This document shows, one piece after another, positions 1 to 10,170 of a stretch of 64,000 nucleotides of DNA; within the stretch, counting starts at the first letter, position 1; every line of letters begins with the position of its first letter. Position numbers and translations under genes: made by a program. Under the pieces are notes generated by a model. That model did not search any database and was not told where the DNA came from. It was given only the letters and a program-made list of their open reading frames with translations. The DNA comes from Bifidobacterium aquikefiri (lineage in GTDB: Bacteria > Actinomycetota > Actinomycetes > Actinomycetales > Bifidobacteriaceae), in assembly GCF_002259795.1 (NCBI RefSeq), contig NZ_MWXA01000005.1, positions 434,001-498,000 on the forward strand, read 5' to 3'.

Positions 1-817
1 GCATGTCAAAGCGTCTGCGTGAACCGCGCTTGATATTGCGTGCGGGCTCCATATGAGCTATCTGACGACGCAACTTGGCGATTCGCGTTCTAATTACTCG
101 TCGATCCATTTCTATCTTGGTTTCACCAGGGCCACGCGAACCGATGCCACCGGCCTGACCGGCAGCCTGGCCACCAGCCTGTCTGGAGAGAGACCCACCC
201 CAACCACGCAGTCGCGGAAGCATATATTCAAGCTGGGCAAGTTCAATCTGTGCCTTGCCCTCTCGACTGGTCGCATGTTGCGCGAAGATATCAAGAATGA
301 CTGCCGTTCTGTCGACGACCTTGACCTTCGTTACATCTTCGAGTGCGCGACGCTGTGAAGGATGGAGATCATCGTCAACAATGATCGTGTCGGCCTCGAG
401 TCTTGCCACGAGTCCAGCCAGTTCGTAAGCCTTGCCTGAACCGAGATAGGTTGCCGAATCCGGTTTGGCGCGTTGCTGCAAAACACCATCAAGCACCTGT
501 GCGCCGGCAGTCTGAGCCAGCGCAGCGAGCTCTCTCATGGATTCCTCGGCCTTGCCAAAGCTGGTTTCTGCGCTTGACCATACGCCAGCCAGCACCACAC
601 GCTCGAGACGAACCTTGCGGTATTCAACCTCCGAGACATCTTCAAGCTCGCCAATACCCGTCACGTGGCGGAATTCATTGCGCTGCTCACGCTCCTGCCA
701 CACCTCGGGAAGATCCTCGGCCCCGTGACCGTCATGAAGTACCTCTGAATGACCGGCCAACACATCGCTGGCGCGCTCGTTCACATGCGAATCGGGTATG
801 ACTGGATCGGTTGACAT
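1..817 (-). CDS. hflX: GTPase HflX, N-terminal part (cut by window edge)
   Basis: Ribosome-associated GTPase of the HflX family, which splits stalled or stressed ribosomes. About 272 N-terminal residues are visible. They include the HflX N-domain with the family signature GGIGSRGPGETKIEMDRR near the left edge; the Walker-A G domain lies beyond the window. I chose the ATG at 815-817, whose reading frame stays open to the window edge. The first ~60 residues are acidic and poorly conserved-looking, as often seen in actinobacterial HflX. The next gene upstream diverges. The family call is secure from the signature; the exact start is less sure. Confidence 0.93.
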   Translation of the reverse strand, partial: MSTDPVIPDSHVNERASDVLAGHSEVLHDGHGAEDLPEVWQEREQRNEFRHVTGIGELEDVSEVEYRKVRLERVVLAGVWSSAETSFGKAEESMRELAALAQTAGAQVLDGVLQQRAKPDSATYLGSGKAYELAGLVARLEADTIIVDDDLHPSQRRALEDVTKVKVVDRTAVILDIFAQHATSREGKAQIELAQLEYMLPRLRGWGGSLSRQAGGQAAGQAGGIGSRGPGETKIEMDRRVIRTRIAKLRRQIAHMEPARNIKRGSRRRFDM

Positions 818-1090
818 AGTTACGTTCACAGTCTTCTTCTGTGTTGGATCCTGTTGAGAAAATTGCTTCAATTGCACCTCTGCTGCACATGAATTGCTGG
901 TTCACGATGAAATTATGGTCTGGTTACGCTATGCGGGTAGGATTATGAGCTTGGAAATCCGCGCATCGCCTACCATATTCCTTGTATTATCATCACGAGT
1001 TGCGACATGTTCACTGGCAATGGAATGTTTTCGGGGAAAGATGTCAGACGCATAATGCGTGGTGCAACGAGCAAAGGGCAGGGTAAAGGT

Positions 1091-1891
1091 ATGACTTCAG
1101 AAGAGAATACAGCTAACGGGCAATACTTTTCTGCGCATCCTGAAACGCCCGATGTACGGCGGACGCTCAAGGTGAAGCTGCGCGGACATGAGATGAATGT
1201 GGAGACCTCGCACGGTGTGTTTTCAATGAATCGAGTCGATCTGGGCACATCCGTGCTACTCAGGCATGCCCCTGAAGCACCGAAACATGGCCGTTTTCTC
1301 GATCTCGGTTGCGGTTGGGGTCCAGTTGCTCTCTCCCTTGCACAGGAATCTCCCGATGCTCAGATCGTGGCGGTGGATGTCAATGAACGAGCCGTTGAGC
1401 TCACTTCCCACAATGCACAGTTGAATGGTTTCTCGAACGTGTCGGCATTCACTCCCACGAATATGCCCACTGACATGAGCTTTGATCTGATATGGTCGAA
1501 TCCGCCGATTCGCATAGGTAAAGCCGACCTGCATGCACTGCTGATGCAATATCTTGCACGTTTGAGCGTTGGAGGTGACGCATATCTTGTCGTGCAGAAG
1601 AATCTGGGAGCTGACTCGTTGAGGGCGTGGCTCGACTCCACATTGAATGCGTCGAATGCGGTGGATGTATCCAATGCATCCACCGGGCAGACTGAGGATA
1701 TTCAACCGTGGACCGTCGAAAAGACGGCATCATCGAAGGGCTTTAGAATCCTGCATCTTCACCGCAACGCAGGCGATCATAACCCAACTGGCCATAGCGC
1801 GAATGATGACAAGACTGGCGAAGGCATTGGCAATCCATCCAACTCAGAGCACCAGCATCCAGAAAACAAGACGGAGCGTCTCGCTATATGA
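1091..1891 (+). CDS. RsmC-like class I SAM-dependent methyltransferase
   Basis: 266 residues from the ATG at 1091, chosen because AAAGGGCAGGG-type Shine-Dalgarno sequence lies just upstream; an in-frame ATG at 1007 would add 28 residues of doubtful coding character. The Rossmann motif DLGCGWG is at residues 71-77, the acidic loop AVDVNE around 94-99, and the catalytic NPPI motif at 137-140. NPPI is typical of MTS-family enzymes that methylate exocyclic amines of guanine in rRNA (RsmC/RsmD type). Only a single catalytic domain is present, shorter than E. coli RsmC, so the precise target is not determined. Its stop overlaps the start of the HrpA helicase gene (ATGA), suggesting translational coupling with an RNA-processing partner. 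Confidence 0.85.
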   Translation: MTSEENTANGQYFSAHPETPDVRRTLKVKLRGHEMNVETSHGVFSMNRVDLGTSVLLRHAPEAPKHGRFLDLGCGWGPVALSLAQESPDAQIVAVDVNERAVELTSHNAQLNGFSNVSAFTPTNMPTDMSFDLIWSNPPIRIGKADLHALLMQYLARLSVGGDAYLVVQKNLGADSLRAWLDSTLNASNAVDVSNASTGQTEDIQPWTVEKTASSKGFRILHLHRNAGDHNPTGHSANDDKTGEGIGNPSNSEHQHPENKTERLAI

Positions 1892-4800
1892 GATTTGATT
1901 ATCCACAGGAATTACCGGTCAGCGCCGCTCGGACTGAGATCGAGCAAGCTGTTCGCAAGTCTCAGGTCGTTATCGTTTCCGGCCAAACCGGTTCGGGGAA
2001 GACCACCCAGATTCCCAAGATTCTGTTGCAGATGGGGCGCGGAACTCACGGCCACCAAATCGTTCACACTCAGCCTCGCAGAATTGCTGCAAGAACGGTG
2101 GCCGAACGCATTGCACTCGAGCTCGGTGTCCATCTCGGCGGTGAGGTTGGTTTCCAGGTTCGCTTCACCGACGAGAGTTCACCCAAGACGCGTCTACGAG
2201 TAGTGACGGATGGCATCCTACTTGCACAGATCCAGCGGGATCCGAAACTCAACGCATACGACACCATCATCATTGATGAAGCGCATGAGCGCAGCCTGAA
2301 CATCGATTTTCTGCTCGGATATTTGACCGCTTTACTCCCCCAACGTCACGATCTGAAACTGATCATCACTTCGGCCACCATCGATTCCGAAAAGTTTCAG
2401 AAGCATTTTGCAACGGCACTGCACACGAAGGTTCCCATCATCGAAGTGTCAGGGCGAACATATCCGGTTCAGATTGTCTATGAACCTCTGGATGCACCTC
2501 CTGCCCTGATGAATCATGTCGATGGATTCGCTGGCAATCAACGATTTTCTTCTCCTGTGAATGGCAGCCACTCGAGCGACGATAACGATGAGGCCTTGGA
2601 TATCTCCGAAGGCGTGGCACGGGCGTGCACCGAATTGGTGACACTCTCGGCGCATGATCAGGGTGCTCGGGACATTCTCGTCTTTGCATCTGGCGAACGC
2701 GACATCCATGAGTTCGAAAGTGCACTGAACAAGCATCTCGGATCTCGAACCGCCGACATGCGTCGCCACGATGCCATCGAAATTCTCCCACTCTTTGCAA
2801 GACTCTCTTCCAAGGACCAGCACAAGGTATTCGAGCATCATATTCATCAGCGCATCGTGATTGCCACCAATGTTGCAGAAACCTCGCTAACCGTACCGGG
2901 AATCCGATATGTGGTGGACCCAGGAACCGCTAGAATCAGCCGATATTCAAAATCAGCAAAAGTTCAACGGCTGCCCATTGAAGATATCGCCCAGGCCAGT
3001 GCCAATCAGCGTGCCGGTCGTTGTGGCCGAATCGCCGATGGCATTGCCATACGCCTGTATTCTGCAGAGGATTTCGAGACTCGACCGAAATTCACCGAAC
3101 CGGAGATTCTCAGAACCTCCCTCGGAGCAGTGGTACTTCATATGCTCTCGGTCGGCATTGCGAAAACAGCCAGGGATGTTACCGATTTCGGCTTCATCGA
3201 CCCTCCAGACATACGTGCCGTCTCCGACGGATTCACCGAATTGACTGAATTGAAGGCAATCGCTGCGAACAGGGGTTCGCACAACGATGTTCGACTCACC
3301 TCGATTGGACGTAAACTTGCTCGCATTCCGATTGACATTCGACTGGGCAGAATGGTCATTGAAGCTGCCAAAAATACGCCGAATACCCTGGCAGCGGTAC
3401 TGGTTGTCGTCGCATTTCTCAGCCTTCAGGACCCACGCGAGCGTCCCCAGGAAAAACGTGAGGAGTCTGATCGAATCCATAACAGATACGTCGATCAGAC
3501 CAGCGACTTTCTTACGGCACTGAATATGTGGGACCGCTTCTTCCAAGCTGACGGTGACCCGAGCAACGGTGTCTTGCGGCGGTTGAGCAAGTCCGAGATG
3601 ATGAGCTATATGCGCATGCGTCAGTGGCGCGATCTCTATCGCCAGTTGGCGCAGATGTGCCATGAGCTCAAGTTCAAGGTGGGCGAACCATTGCCATCTT
3701 CGCGACCTGATCTGGCCATTCGCCAGCTTCCCATGAACCAGCAGGCAGCATATAGTCTGACGTGCTCATGGGATGGCGAAGGCATTCATCGAGCCATGCT
3801 CGCCGGTCTGCTTTCGAATATGGGCATGCAGATAATTCGCGAGCCCAAAGCCTCGGATTTCGCAGGTTTGCGTGGCGCTGCCCGCGCTCGAGCCATGAAG
3901 CGTGCTCAGAAAATGTCACATAATGAGTATCAAGGTGCTCGCGGCACCCATTTCGCGCTATTCCCTGCCTCTAGCGTTTCCAAGACCCCTCCAGAATGGG
4001 TGATGGTAACCGATCTGGTCGAGACTTCTCGTCTCTGGGCTCGCAATGCTGCCAAGATTGATCCCGCATGGGCAGAATCTCTCGCAGGCCCTTTGACGCG
4101 CGTAACCTATGCAGAACCGCACTGGGCTGCCTCTCATGGCTCGGCCATTGCCAGTTCCAAGGTTCTGCTGTACGGTCTGCCCATCGTACAGGGCAGGACG
4201 GTGCAGTGGGGTTCTATCAATCCGGTGGAGGCACGGGATTTTCTCATTCGACAGGGATTGGTCGAAGGTGATGTTCAGCAACGATTTTCGTATGACGGAT
4301 TTCTGCAGGCCAACCGTTCGATTCTTGAAGAGGCCGACGATGAAAGCAGCCGCACGCGCAATCCAGGCGAAGCGGTGAATGATGAAGATCTCTATGACTT
4401 CTACGATCAGATGCTGCCAGAGGACATCACATCGGTGGCCGCGCTTGCCCATTGGTGGAAGCATGAGCATGATCAACACCCCCATCTGCTCGATTTCGAT
4501 CCATTGAACATCGATCGTCTGCAAACCTCGACTTCACACAACCTCGATGCCTATCCAGATTGTTGGAGGGGCTCAGCCAGCGATGGCTCGACATTCAGTC
4601 TGCGCTTGAGCTATGTATACAACCCGCAGGCACCCGACGATGGTGTGAGCGTTCATGTCCCGGTGAAATTGCTGTCACGGCTCAGACCTGAGGAATTTAC
4701 GTGGAATGTTCCTGGCTTTCTTGATGATGTCATTCTTTCGACCATAAAGTCCCTGCCGAAGGCACTGCGAGTCCAATTCGTTCCGGCACCGGATACCGCA

Positions 4801-5991
4801 CGTGCGATTCGCAGCTGGATCAATGAGCACTACGCATGTCTTCCTGGTCTCGGCACATCCGTCGATGCAACACAACAAGATGATGGGGATTCAAAACCAG
4901 CTCCAGAATCCGTCACGCTCTGGCCGGAATTTACTCAGGTCTTTACCGAGGCTGCCATCACCATATCGGATGCACAGATTCATCCAAGCATATTCGATGC
5001 AGAACAGAACAAGCGTATGCCTGACTATACAAAAATGACATTCGTGATTGAAGATTCAGCGACACAAAGCTCGAACCATGGTCATCATCGTCACCAGCAG
5101 CGAGTGAAGGTTCTTGGATCTGGAAAATCCTTGATACAGCTGCAGCATCGTTTCGCCGAGCAATCCGAAGCCGCGGCAAAACAGCAGGTGGGCAAGAAGG
5201 CTGCCGAAGCTGCAAGCAAGGGCAAGCCCGTGGAACAGAGCAGACTGCTGCATCAGGCTGGTGCCACCACAACATCGCATTCGCAGATGTTGTGGAAAGC
5301 TACTCTGGCGACACTTCACCTACCATCTGAACGCATTTCGTCTCGATGGCTGGGTGAAGAAGCACTGATGCTTGCTGCAACACCATATCCGAGCACGAAG
5401 GCACTCATACAGGATATGCAGTGGGCAACGGTAAAACGCCTGCTCCCCCATGTTGATGGAATCAACTCCGATCAGGCATTGGCACAGGCAGTCGAAGACG
5501 TGCGTGAAGTCTATGAAGATACGATCTATGCCGTGGCTCATGACGTGATTCGCATCATGAAGCGCTATGCCGAGATCGATAAAGCGATTTCAGGTCCGGC
5601 AGATCTGCCGCTGCTTGCTGTGCTGCAATCGATCCGAGAGCACATGGCAACGCTGGTGTATCAAGGGTTTTTGAAGGACACCCCTGGATGTGAGTTGCCC
5701 CATATCGAGCGCTTCCTGCACGCGGATCTCATTCGCTTGGAAAAGGCAAAGAAAGACAAGTCTCGCGACGTCCGCTGGGCATGGGAAGCCGATGAGGCAA
5801 AGCGAATGGTGGATAGTGCTCGAAGCAAGGCCATGTCTGAACCGGCAGGAAACCGCAGGGATCGTCTGATAGAGGAAGCGGAACAGGCTCGATGGATGCT
5901 CGAGGAATTCTATGTCTCACTCTGGGCTCAGGAGCTCGGCACCTCGCAGCCTGTAAGCATGCAGCGCATACGAAAGTTGGTGCAGGCATGA
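1888..5991 (+). CDS. hrpA: ATP-dependent RNA helicase HrpA (DEAH box)
   Basis: 1367-residue DEAH-box RNA helicase, the usual length for bacterial HrpA (about 1300). Walker A GQTGSGKTT is at residues 32-40, DEAH at 130-133, the SAT motif at 162-164, and the motif VI sequence QRAGRCGR at 374-381. The helicase-associated and OB-fold regions follow, then the long C-terminal DUF3418-type region that distinguishes HrpA from eukaryotic Prp relatives. HrpA has been linked to mRNA processing and ribosome rescue in E. coli. The ATG overlaps the methyltransferase stop by 4 bases. Residues ~1075-1135 are rich in Lys, Ala and Gln and look like a flexible linker. Confidence 0.95.
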   Translation: MRFDYPQELPVSAARTEIEQAVRKSQVVIVSGQTGSGKTTQIPKILLQMGRGTHGHQIVHTQPRRIAARTVAERIALELGVHLGGEVGFQVRFTDESSPKTRLRVVTDGILLAQIQRDPKLNAYDTIIIDEAHERSLNIDFLLGYLTALLPQRHDLKLIITSATIDSEKFQKHFATALHTKVPIIEVSGRTYPVQIVYEPLDAPPALMNHVDGFAGNQRFSSPVNGSHSSDDNDEALDISEGVARACTELVTLSAHDQGARDILVFASGERDIHEFESALNKHLGSRTADMRRHDAIEILPLFARLSSKDQHKVFEHHIHQRIVIATNVAETSLTVPGIRYVVDPGTARISRYSKSAKVQRLPIEDIAQASANQRAGRCGRIADGIAIRLYSAEDFETRPKFTEPEILRTSLGAVVLHMLSVGIAKTARDVTDFGFIDPPDIRAVSDGFTELTELKAIAANRGSHNDVRLTSIGRKLARIPIDIRLGRMVIEAAKNTPNTLAAVLVVVAFLSLQDPRERPQEKREESDRIHNRYVDQTSDFLTALNMWDRFFQADGDPSNGVLRRLSKSEMMSYMRMRQWRDLYRQLAQMCHELKFKVGEPLPSSRPDLAIRQLPMNQQAAYSLTCSWDGEGIHRAMLAGLLSNMGMQIIREPKASDFAGLRGAARARAMKRAQKMSHNEYQGARGTHFALFPASSVSKTPPEWVMVTDLVETSRLWARNAAKIDPAWAESLAGPLTRVTYAEPHWAASHGSAIASSKVLLYGLPIVQGRTVQWGSINPVEARDFLIRQGLVEGDVQQRFSYDGFLQANRSILEEADDESSRTRNPGEAVNDEDLYDFYDQMLPEDITSVAALAHWWKHEHDQHPHLLDFDPLNIDRLQTSTSHNLDAYPDCWRGSASDGSTFSLRLSYVYNPQAPDDGVSVHVPVKLLSRLRPEEFTWNVPGFLDDVILSTIKSLPKALRVQFVPAPDTARAIRSWINEHYACLPGLGTSVDATQQDDGDSKPAPESVTLWPEFTQVFTEAAITISDAQIHPSIFDAEQNKRMPDYTKMTFVIEDSATQSSNHGHHRHQQRVKVLGSGKSLIQLQHRFAEQSEAAAKQQVGKKAAEAASKGKPVEQSRLLHQAGATTTSHSQMLWKATLATLHLPSERISSRWLGEEALMLAATPYPSTKALIQDMQWATVKRLLPHVDGINSDQALAQAVEDVREVYEDTIYAVAHDVIRIMKRYAEIDKAISGPADLPLLAVLQSIREHMATLVYQGFLKDTPGCELPHIERFLHADLIRLEKAKKDKSRDVRWAWEADEAKRMVDSARSKAMSEPAGNRRDRLIEEAEQARWMLEEFYVSLWAQELGTSQPVSMQRIRKLVQA

Positions 5992-6082
5992 TCTCAGACG
6001 CGATCTTCACCTGTTCCATATACCATGAAGCTTTCAAAGTCACCGCTTGTGCCACTACTGTGTACCACTATGATGGTGCGTG

Positions 6083-7009
6083 ATGAAAGTGACTAGACAC
6101 CAATCCCGACGCAAGCATTCCTCACATCGCAGAAAGAGCGGCAGCTTCATTGTCCGCAAATGGCGAAAGCTGTCATTCGGCAGGCGAATCGTGTGGTGCT
6201 CGGGTTCGACGGTTGCGGTTATCCTCGCCATGACTTTGATCATGCTCGGCATTCGCTGGGTACAGTATCGTGCTGCAGTGCAACAGGCACAGCAACGTCA
6301 GGAGCAGTTCAGCACTCGCTATGACTTCAACCCAGGTGAGATTTTCAGTGACGAGGAATTCTTCGATAGTTCATCCATGACGGCCTCATCGGTACAGCGC
6401 TTTCTCAATGCAAGGAACAGTGCATGTCAGGGCAGTTCCTGCCTCAAGAACTATAGGCAGGACACCACCGATATCGCTGCTGATTCGCTATGCAAGGCAT
6501 TCAAGGGTGGCAAGTCACAGTCAGCTGCAACCATCATCGATGGCGTAGCACGCTCATGTGGCATCAATCAGAAAGTTCTGATCACATTGCTTCAGAAGGA
6601 GCAGCAGCTCGTAAGCTCGACCAAGCCCACTGCATGGCAATACAAATCCGCCATGGGTCTCTCCTGCCCAGACGATGCCAGCTGCGATCCGAAATATGCG
6701 GGATTCTTCAAGCAAGTCTATGGCTCGGCCAAACGCTTCAAATACTATCTCGCCCACGCGTCTGAATATTCTTATCACGCAGGCCAGCTGAATTACATAG
6801 CCTTTAGTCCCACAGCATCGTGTGGGGGCACAAAGGTATTCATTGAGAACAAAGCGACCGCGCTGCTCTATATCTATACCCCGTATCAGCCCAATGCCGC
6901 CGCACTCAAAGCCGTGGTTGGCGAAGGCGACTCATGCTCAAGCTACGGCAATCGTAACTTTTCGTACATATACAAGCATTGGTTCCCCGTCACTGCCGCG
7001 AAACGCTAA
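6083..7009 (+). CDS. Membrane-anchored extracytoplasmic protein of unknown function
   Basis: 308 residues from the ATG at 6083; a GTG immediately before it is equally possible. The N-terminus (1-36) is very basic, followed by one hydrophobic segment at ~37-58, which gives a signal-anchor topology with most of the chain outside. The exterior part carries several cysteines arranged in short CxxxxC-like pairs (for example CQGSSC and CPDDASC), which suggests disulfides. The stretch KVLITLLQKEQQLV resembles the helix with a catalytic Glu in lysozyme-like folds. Related actinobacterial proteins are often labelled 'hemagglutinin', apparently without firm evidence. A cell-wall hydrolase-like role is my inference only. 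Confidence 0.7.
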   Translation: MKVTRHQSRRKHSSHRRKSGSFIVRKWRKLSFGRRIVWCSGSTVAVILAMTLIMLGIRWVQYRAAVQQAQQRQEQFSTRYDFNPGEIFSDEEFFDSSSMTASSVQRFLNARNSACQGSSCLKNYRQDTTDIAADSLCKAFKGGKSQSAATIIDGVARSCGINQKVLITLLQKEQQLVSSTKPTAWQYKSAMGLSCPDDASCDPKYAGFFKQVYGSAKRFKYYLAHASEYSYHAGQLNYIAFSPTASCGGTKVFIENKATALLYIYTPYQPNAAALKAVVGEGDSCSSYGNRNFSYIYKHWFPVTAAKR

Positions 7010-7109
7010 GAAGTTGCGGATTCACATCCCACGCAACGATGAAATTGAATGCTGTCGCTCCACATCGGCATGCTGATATGGCGCAATTCGGTATCTTCCC
7101 CGAAATCTC

Positions 7110-7211
7110 GAGTTTTGTTGCCTTTTCTCAGTATGCAGACTCATATTCGTTGGAATATGAGCTGATACAACCAAAAAACGACATGCCTACTGTGGAAAGG
7201 CAACAAAACTC
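7110..7211. repeat. 16-bp inverted repeat with nested hairpin between convergent genes
   Basis: Arms GAGTTTTGTTGCCTTT (7110-7125) and its exact complement (7196-7211) are 70 bases apart. Inside sits a second perfect hairpin, CTCATATTC (7140-7148) / GAATATGAG (7153-7161), with a 4-base loop. It lies between the convergent ends of the membrane protein gene and glnA, so it may act as a bidirectional terminator. The long spacing also fits a miniature mobile element. Confidence 0.6.
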
Positions 7212-7226
7212 GCTCAGTGGATTGGC

Positions 7227-8564
7227 TTAGAGCGTCGGCAAATACTTTTGCAGCTCATATGGGGTGACCTGCAAGCGGTATTCATCCCATTCCTTGCGCT
7301 TGTTGCGTAGGAAATATTCAAACGCATGTTCACCAAGCACATCGGCAACGAATTCGGACTTCTCCATGATCTTCAAGGCCGCATCCAGAGAATCAGGAAG
7401 TGGCTCTATGCCCATGGATTGGCGTTCTACATCCGTGAGCTCCCAGACATCATCGCTGGTCGGTTCGGTAAGCGTCATCTGCCGTTCGATGCCATCAAGT
7501 CCGGCAGCGAGCAAGACGGAGTAAGCCAGATAGGGATTGGTAACGGGATCGAGCGCCCGGAATTCCATGCGAGCAGAATTACCCTTGCCTGGTTTGTACT
7601 GAGGAATTCTCAATAATGCGGAACGGTTGTTATGGCCCCAGCACACATAGCTTGGAGCTTCGTTTCCGCCCCACAGCCGCTTGTACGAGTTGACATATTG
7701 GTCGGTGACCGCAGTGATTTCAGCAGCATGATGCAGAATGCCGGCCGCGAACTGACGCGCAGTCAACGACATATTGAACTCCTGCCCAGCCTCGTAGAAG
7801 GCATTGCCGTCACCTTCAAAAAGACTCAGGTGCGTATGCATACCCGAACCAGGCTGATCCGACAACGGCTTTGGCATGAAGCTGGCATGGATGCCACGTT
7901 CCAGCGATACCTCTTTCACCACCGTTCTGAAGGTCATGATGTTGTCGGCTGTAGTGAGGGCATCGGCATAGCGCAGATCAATCTCGTTTTGGCCTGGTCC
8001 CGCCTCGTGGTGGGAATATTCAACCGAAATACCCATCTGTTCAAGCATGTTCACCGTTGCACGACGGAAATCCATCCCCGGACTGCGTGGAACGTGATCG
8101 AAATAGCCTCCATGATCGATGGGCGTCGGTGCCTTTGACCAGTCTTCCTGCTGCTCAAAGAGATAGAACTCAATCTCAGGGTGCACATAGAAAGTGAATC
8201 CCTTATCCTTGGCCTTCGAAAGCGCTCTCTTCAACACGTGACGCGGGTCACCCAGACTTGGCTCACCATCCGGTGTCAGGATATCGCAAAACATGCGTGC
8301 CGTACCCTGTGGGCCACCTCTCCAAGGCAAAATCTGGAAAGTCGAGGGATCGGGCTTGACGATCATATCGTCTTCCGAGACTCTGGTCATGCCTTCGATG
8401 GCCGAACCATCGAATCCAAGACCCTCTTCGAATGCCGCTTCGAGCTCCGCTGGTGCTATTGCCACGGATTTCAATGTTCCCAATACATCGGTGAACCACA
8501 AACGAATGAAACGTACGTCGCGTTCCTCAACTGTGCGTAACGCGAACTCCTGCTGTTTATCCAT
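7227..8564 (-). CDS. glnA: Glutamine synthetase, type I (GlnA2-like)
   Basis: 445 residues from the ATG at 8564, giving the conserved actinobacterial start MDKQQEF with GGGAG upstream. An ATG 21 bases further out, with AGGAAA upstream, would add 7 residues. The enzyme makes glutamine from glutamate, ammonia and ATP. Visible landmarks are the ammonia/substrate region GFDGSAIEG, the metal-site motif HPEIEFYLF and the ATP-site region NRSALLRIP. The usual NLY adenylylation loop near the C-terminus is not seen (the region reads DVERQSMGIEP), so this is the non-adenylylated GSI-alpha/GlnA2 type. It is the last gene after the his cluster, fitting supply of the glutamine used by HisH. Confidence 0.95.
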   Translation of the reverse strand: MDKQQEFALRTVEERDVRFIRLWFTDVLGTLKSVAIAPAELEAAFEEGLGFDGSAIEGMTRVSEDDMIVKPDPSTFQILPWRGGPQGTARMFCDILTPDGEPSLGDPRHVLKRALSKAKDKGFTFYVHPEIEFYLFEQQEDWSKAPTPIDHGGYFDHVPRSPGMDFRRATVNMLEQMGISVEYSHHEAGPGQNEIDLRYADALTTADNIMTFRTVVKEVSLERGIHASFMPKPLSDQPGSGMHTHLSLFEGDGNAFYEAGQEFNMSLTARQFAAGILHHAAEITAVTDQYVNSYKRLWGGNEAPSYVCWGHNNRSALLRIPQYKPGKGNSARMEFRALDPVTNPYLAYSVLLAAGLDGIERQMTLTEPTSDDVWELTDVERQSMGIEPLPDSLDAALKIMEKSEFVADVLGEHAFEYFLRNKRKEWDEYRLQVTPYELQKYLPTL

Positions 8565-8662
8565 GTCTGCTATGCTCCCATGCATTTATTTCCTAATTAA
8601 TACTAACCTTCGCCGTGCCTAAGAACTCCCTGCCACAACATGCCAATGTGTGTCAGACATTC

Positions 8663-9403
8663 TCAAGTTCGCTGCACGGGCTGTCGCGCAAGCTTCAAAG
8701 CGTCCTCAAGGCTGAAAGCCCCGGAATACAGGGATTTTCCAAGAATCGCAGAATCAACTCCCAACGCCTCCAATGCAGCTACATGCTCAATATCCTCAAG
8801 CGACGAAATACCACCGGATGCCGTGACACTCGCGGATGTACATTCTGCAACTTCACGAAGCAAATCAACGTTGGGTCCGCTCATCATGCCGTCTCGTGAC
8901 ACATCGGTTACCACGTATCGTTCACAACCAACCGAATCAAGGAATGTGATGGTCTCAAACAGATCCCCACCTTCACGCGTCCAACCGCGGGCAGCCAAGG
9001 TGCGACCACGAACGTCAAGGCCAACAGCAACGCAATCGCCATAACGATTGATTGCACCGGCCGTCCAGTCTGGATCTTCCAGTGCAGCGGTGCCAATATT
9101 GACTCGTGAGGCTCCCGCATCAAGCGCCTCGTCGAGACTCTCATCATCGCGGATGCCACCGCTCATCTCGATATGCACCTTTGAACCGAGTTCCTTGGCA
9201 ATGGCCTTCAGCTCACTTCGATTGTTCCCTGTTCCAAAGGCAGCATCCAAATCCACAAGATGAATCCAAGCAGCGCCGGCATCAACCCATGTTCTTGCGG
9301 CATCCAAGGGACTGCCGTAATCGGTCTCTGAGCCCGAAGCACCTTGTCGAAGTCGCACGGCCTTACCGTTTCTCACATCGACTGCTGGAAGAAGAGTCAG
9401 CAT
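8663..9403 (-). CDS. priA: Phosphoribosyl isomerase A (bifunctional HisA/TrpF)
   Basis: (beta-alpha)8-barrel isomerase converting ProFAR to PRFAR in histidine synthesis. In actinobacteria this enzyme also does the TrpF step. Start at the ATG at 9403, because AAAGG lies 9 bases upstream; the ATG three codons earlier lacks a site. Catalytic Asp9 and the Asp130 region are visible, and Arg143 in the WTRE loop matches the residue that lets PriA switch substrates. Two phosphate-binding Gly motifs (SGGIRDD and ASGGISS) are present. It follows hisH with a 46-base gap. Dual activity is inferred from family and taxonomy; no trpF gene is visible nearby. Confidence 0.93.
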   Translation of the reverse strand: MLTLLPAVDVRNGKAVRLRQGASGSETDYGSPLDAARTWVDAGAAWIHLVDLDAAFGTGNNRSELKAIAKELGSKVHIEMSGGIRDDESLDEALDAGASRVNIGTAALEDPDWTAGAINRYGDCVAVGLDVRGRTLAARGWTREGGDLFETITFLDSVGCERYVVTDVSRDGMMSGPNVDLLREVAECTSASVTASGGISSLEDIEHVAALEALGVDSAILGKSLYSGAFSLEDALKLARQPVQRT

Positions 9404-9449
9404 GAATAACATCCTTTCAACGCATCAAATATATGGCTATGGTAACGTC

Positions 9450-10097
9450 TCATGAGAAATTTGGAAAAGTGGCTATCCAATTCTCAAGCAGCCGTGCTCC
9501 TGCCTGAGCGGATTTTTCGGGATGAAATTGAGTCGCCGATAGCGGACCACGCTCATAGGCGGCAACAAAATTACTTCGCCCATATTCGCAGCGTGTCACC
9601 TTGCCTGGATTCTCACCCAATCCATCCACATCTATATCGTGCGCATCCGAAGCCGCATATGAGTGAACGAAGTAGAAACGTTCATGTTCCACACCGTGAA
9701 GCAATGTCGTGCCTTCAGCCGCCTGAATCGTGTTCCACCCAGTATGAGGAACCACGTCGGCATCAAGCCGTGCAACCGTGCCACCTATGAGCCCAAGACC
9801 TTGTGCATGGGCTCCCCTCTCGACTCCAGACTCGAACATGATCTGTTCTCCGACGCAGACTCCCAGAACGGGTCTGCCATCCGCCAAGCGATCTCTGATG
9901 ACCTGCTCGCCGCCAACATCGCGCAAGCCCTCCAGACATGCCGCCAAAGCTCCTACGCCTGGCACGACGACACCATCGGCATTCATTGCGGCACGGTGAT
10001 TTGACGTCAGAGTCACATCTGCACCGACATTCGCGAGTGCACGAACCATCGAGCGAACATTGCCAAAACCATAATCAAAAACAACGATGGAAGTCAT
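9450..10097 (-). CDS. hisH: Imidazole glycerol phosphate synthase, glutaminase subunit HisH
   Basis: 215-residue class I glutamine amidotransferase. It releases ammonia from glutamine and passes it to HisF to form imidazole glycerol phosphate. The catalytic triad is visible: Cys81 in GVCVGEQ, and His192 and Glu194 in QFHPEKS. AGGAGT lies 4 bases before the ATG. hisF is not in the window. It sits between the acidic unknown protein gene and priA. Confidence 0.96.
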   Translation of the reverse strand: MTSIVVFDYGFGNVRSMVRALANVGADVTLTSNHRAAMNADGVVVPGVGALAACLEGLRDVGGEQVIRDRLADGRPVLGVCVGEQIMFESGVERGAHAQGLGLIGGTVARLDADVVPHTGWNTIQAAEGTTLLHGVEHERFYFVHSYAASDAHDIDVDGLGENPGKVTRCEYGRSNFVAAYERGPLSATQFHPEKSAQAGARLLENWIATFPNFS

Positions 10098-10170
10098 TGG
10101 TACTCCTCACAACGGTAGAAATGAAAGGTCTGCATGGTACTGCAGTACTGTACGCGGTCTGGAAGTGCAG

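Noticed and set aside
3958-4524. 188-codon minus-strand frame inside hrpA
   Set aside because: Antisense to a conserved helicase and without motif or ribosome-binding site.
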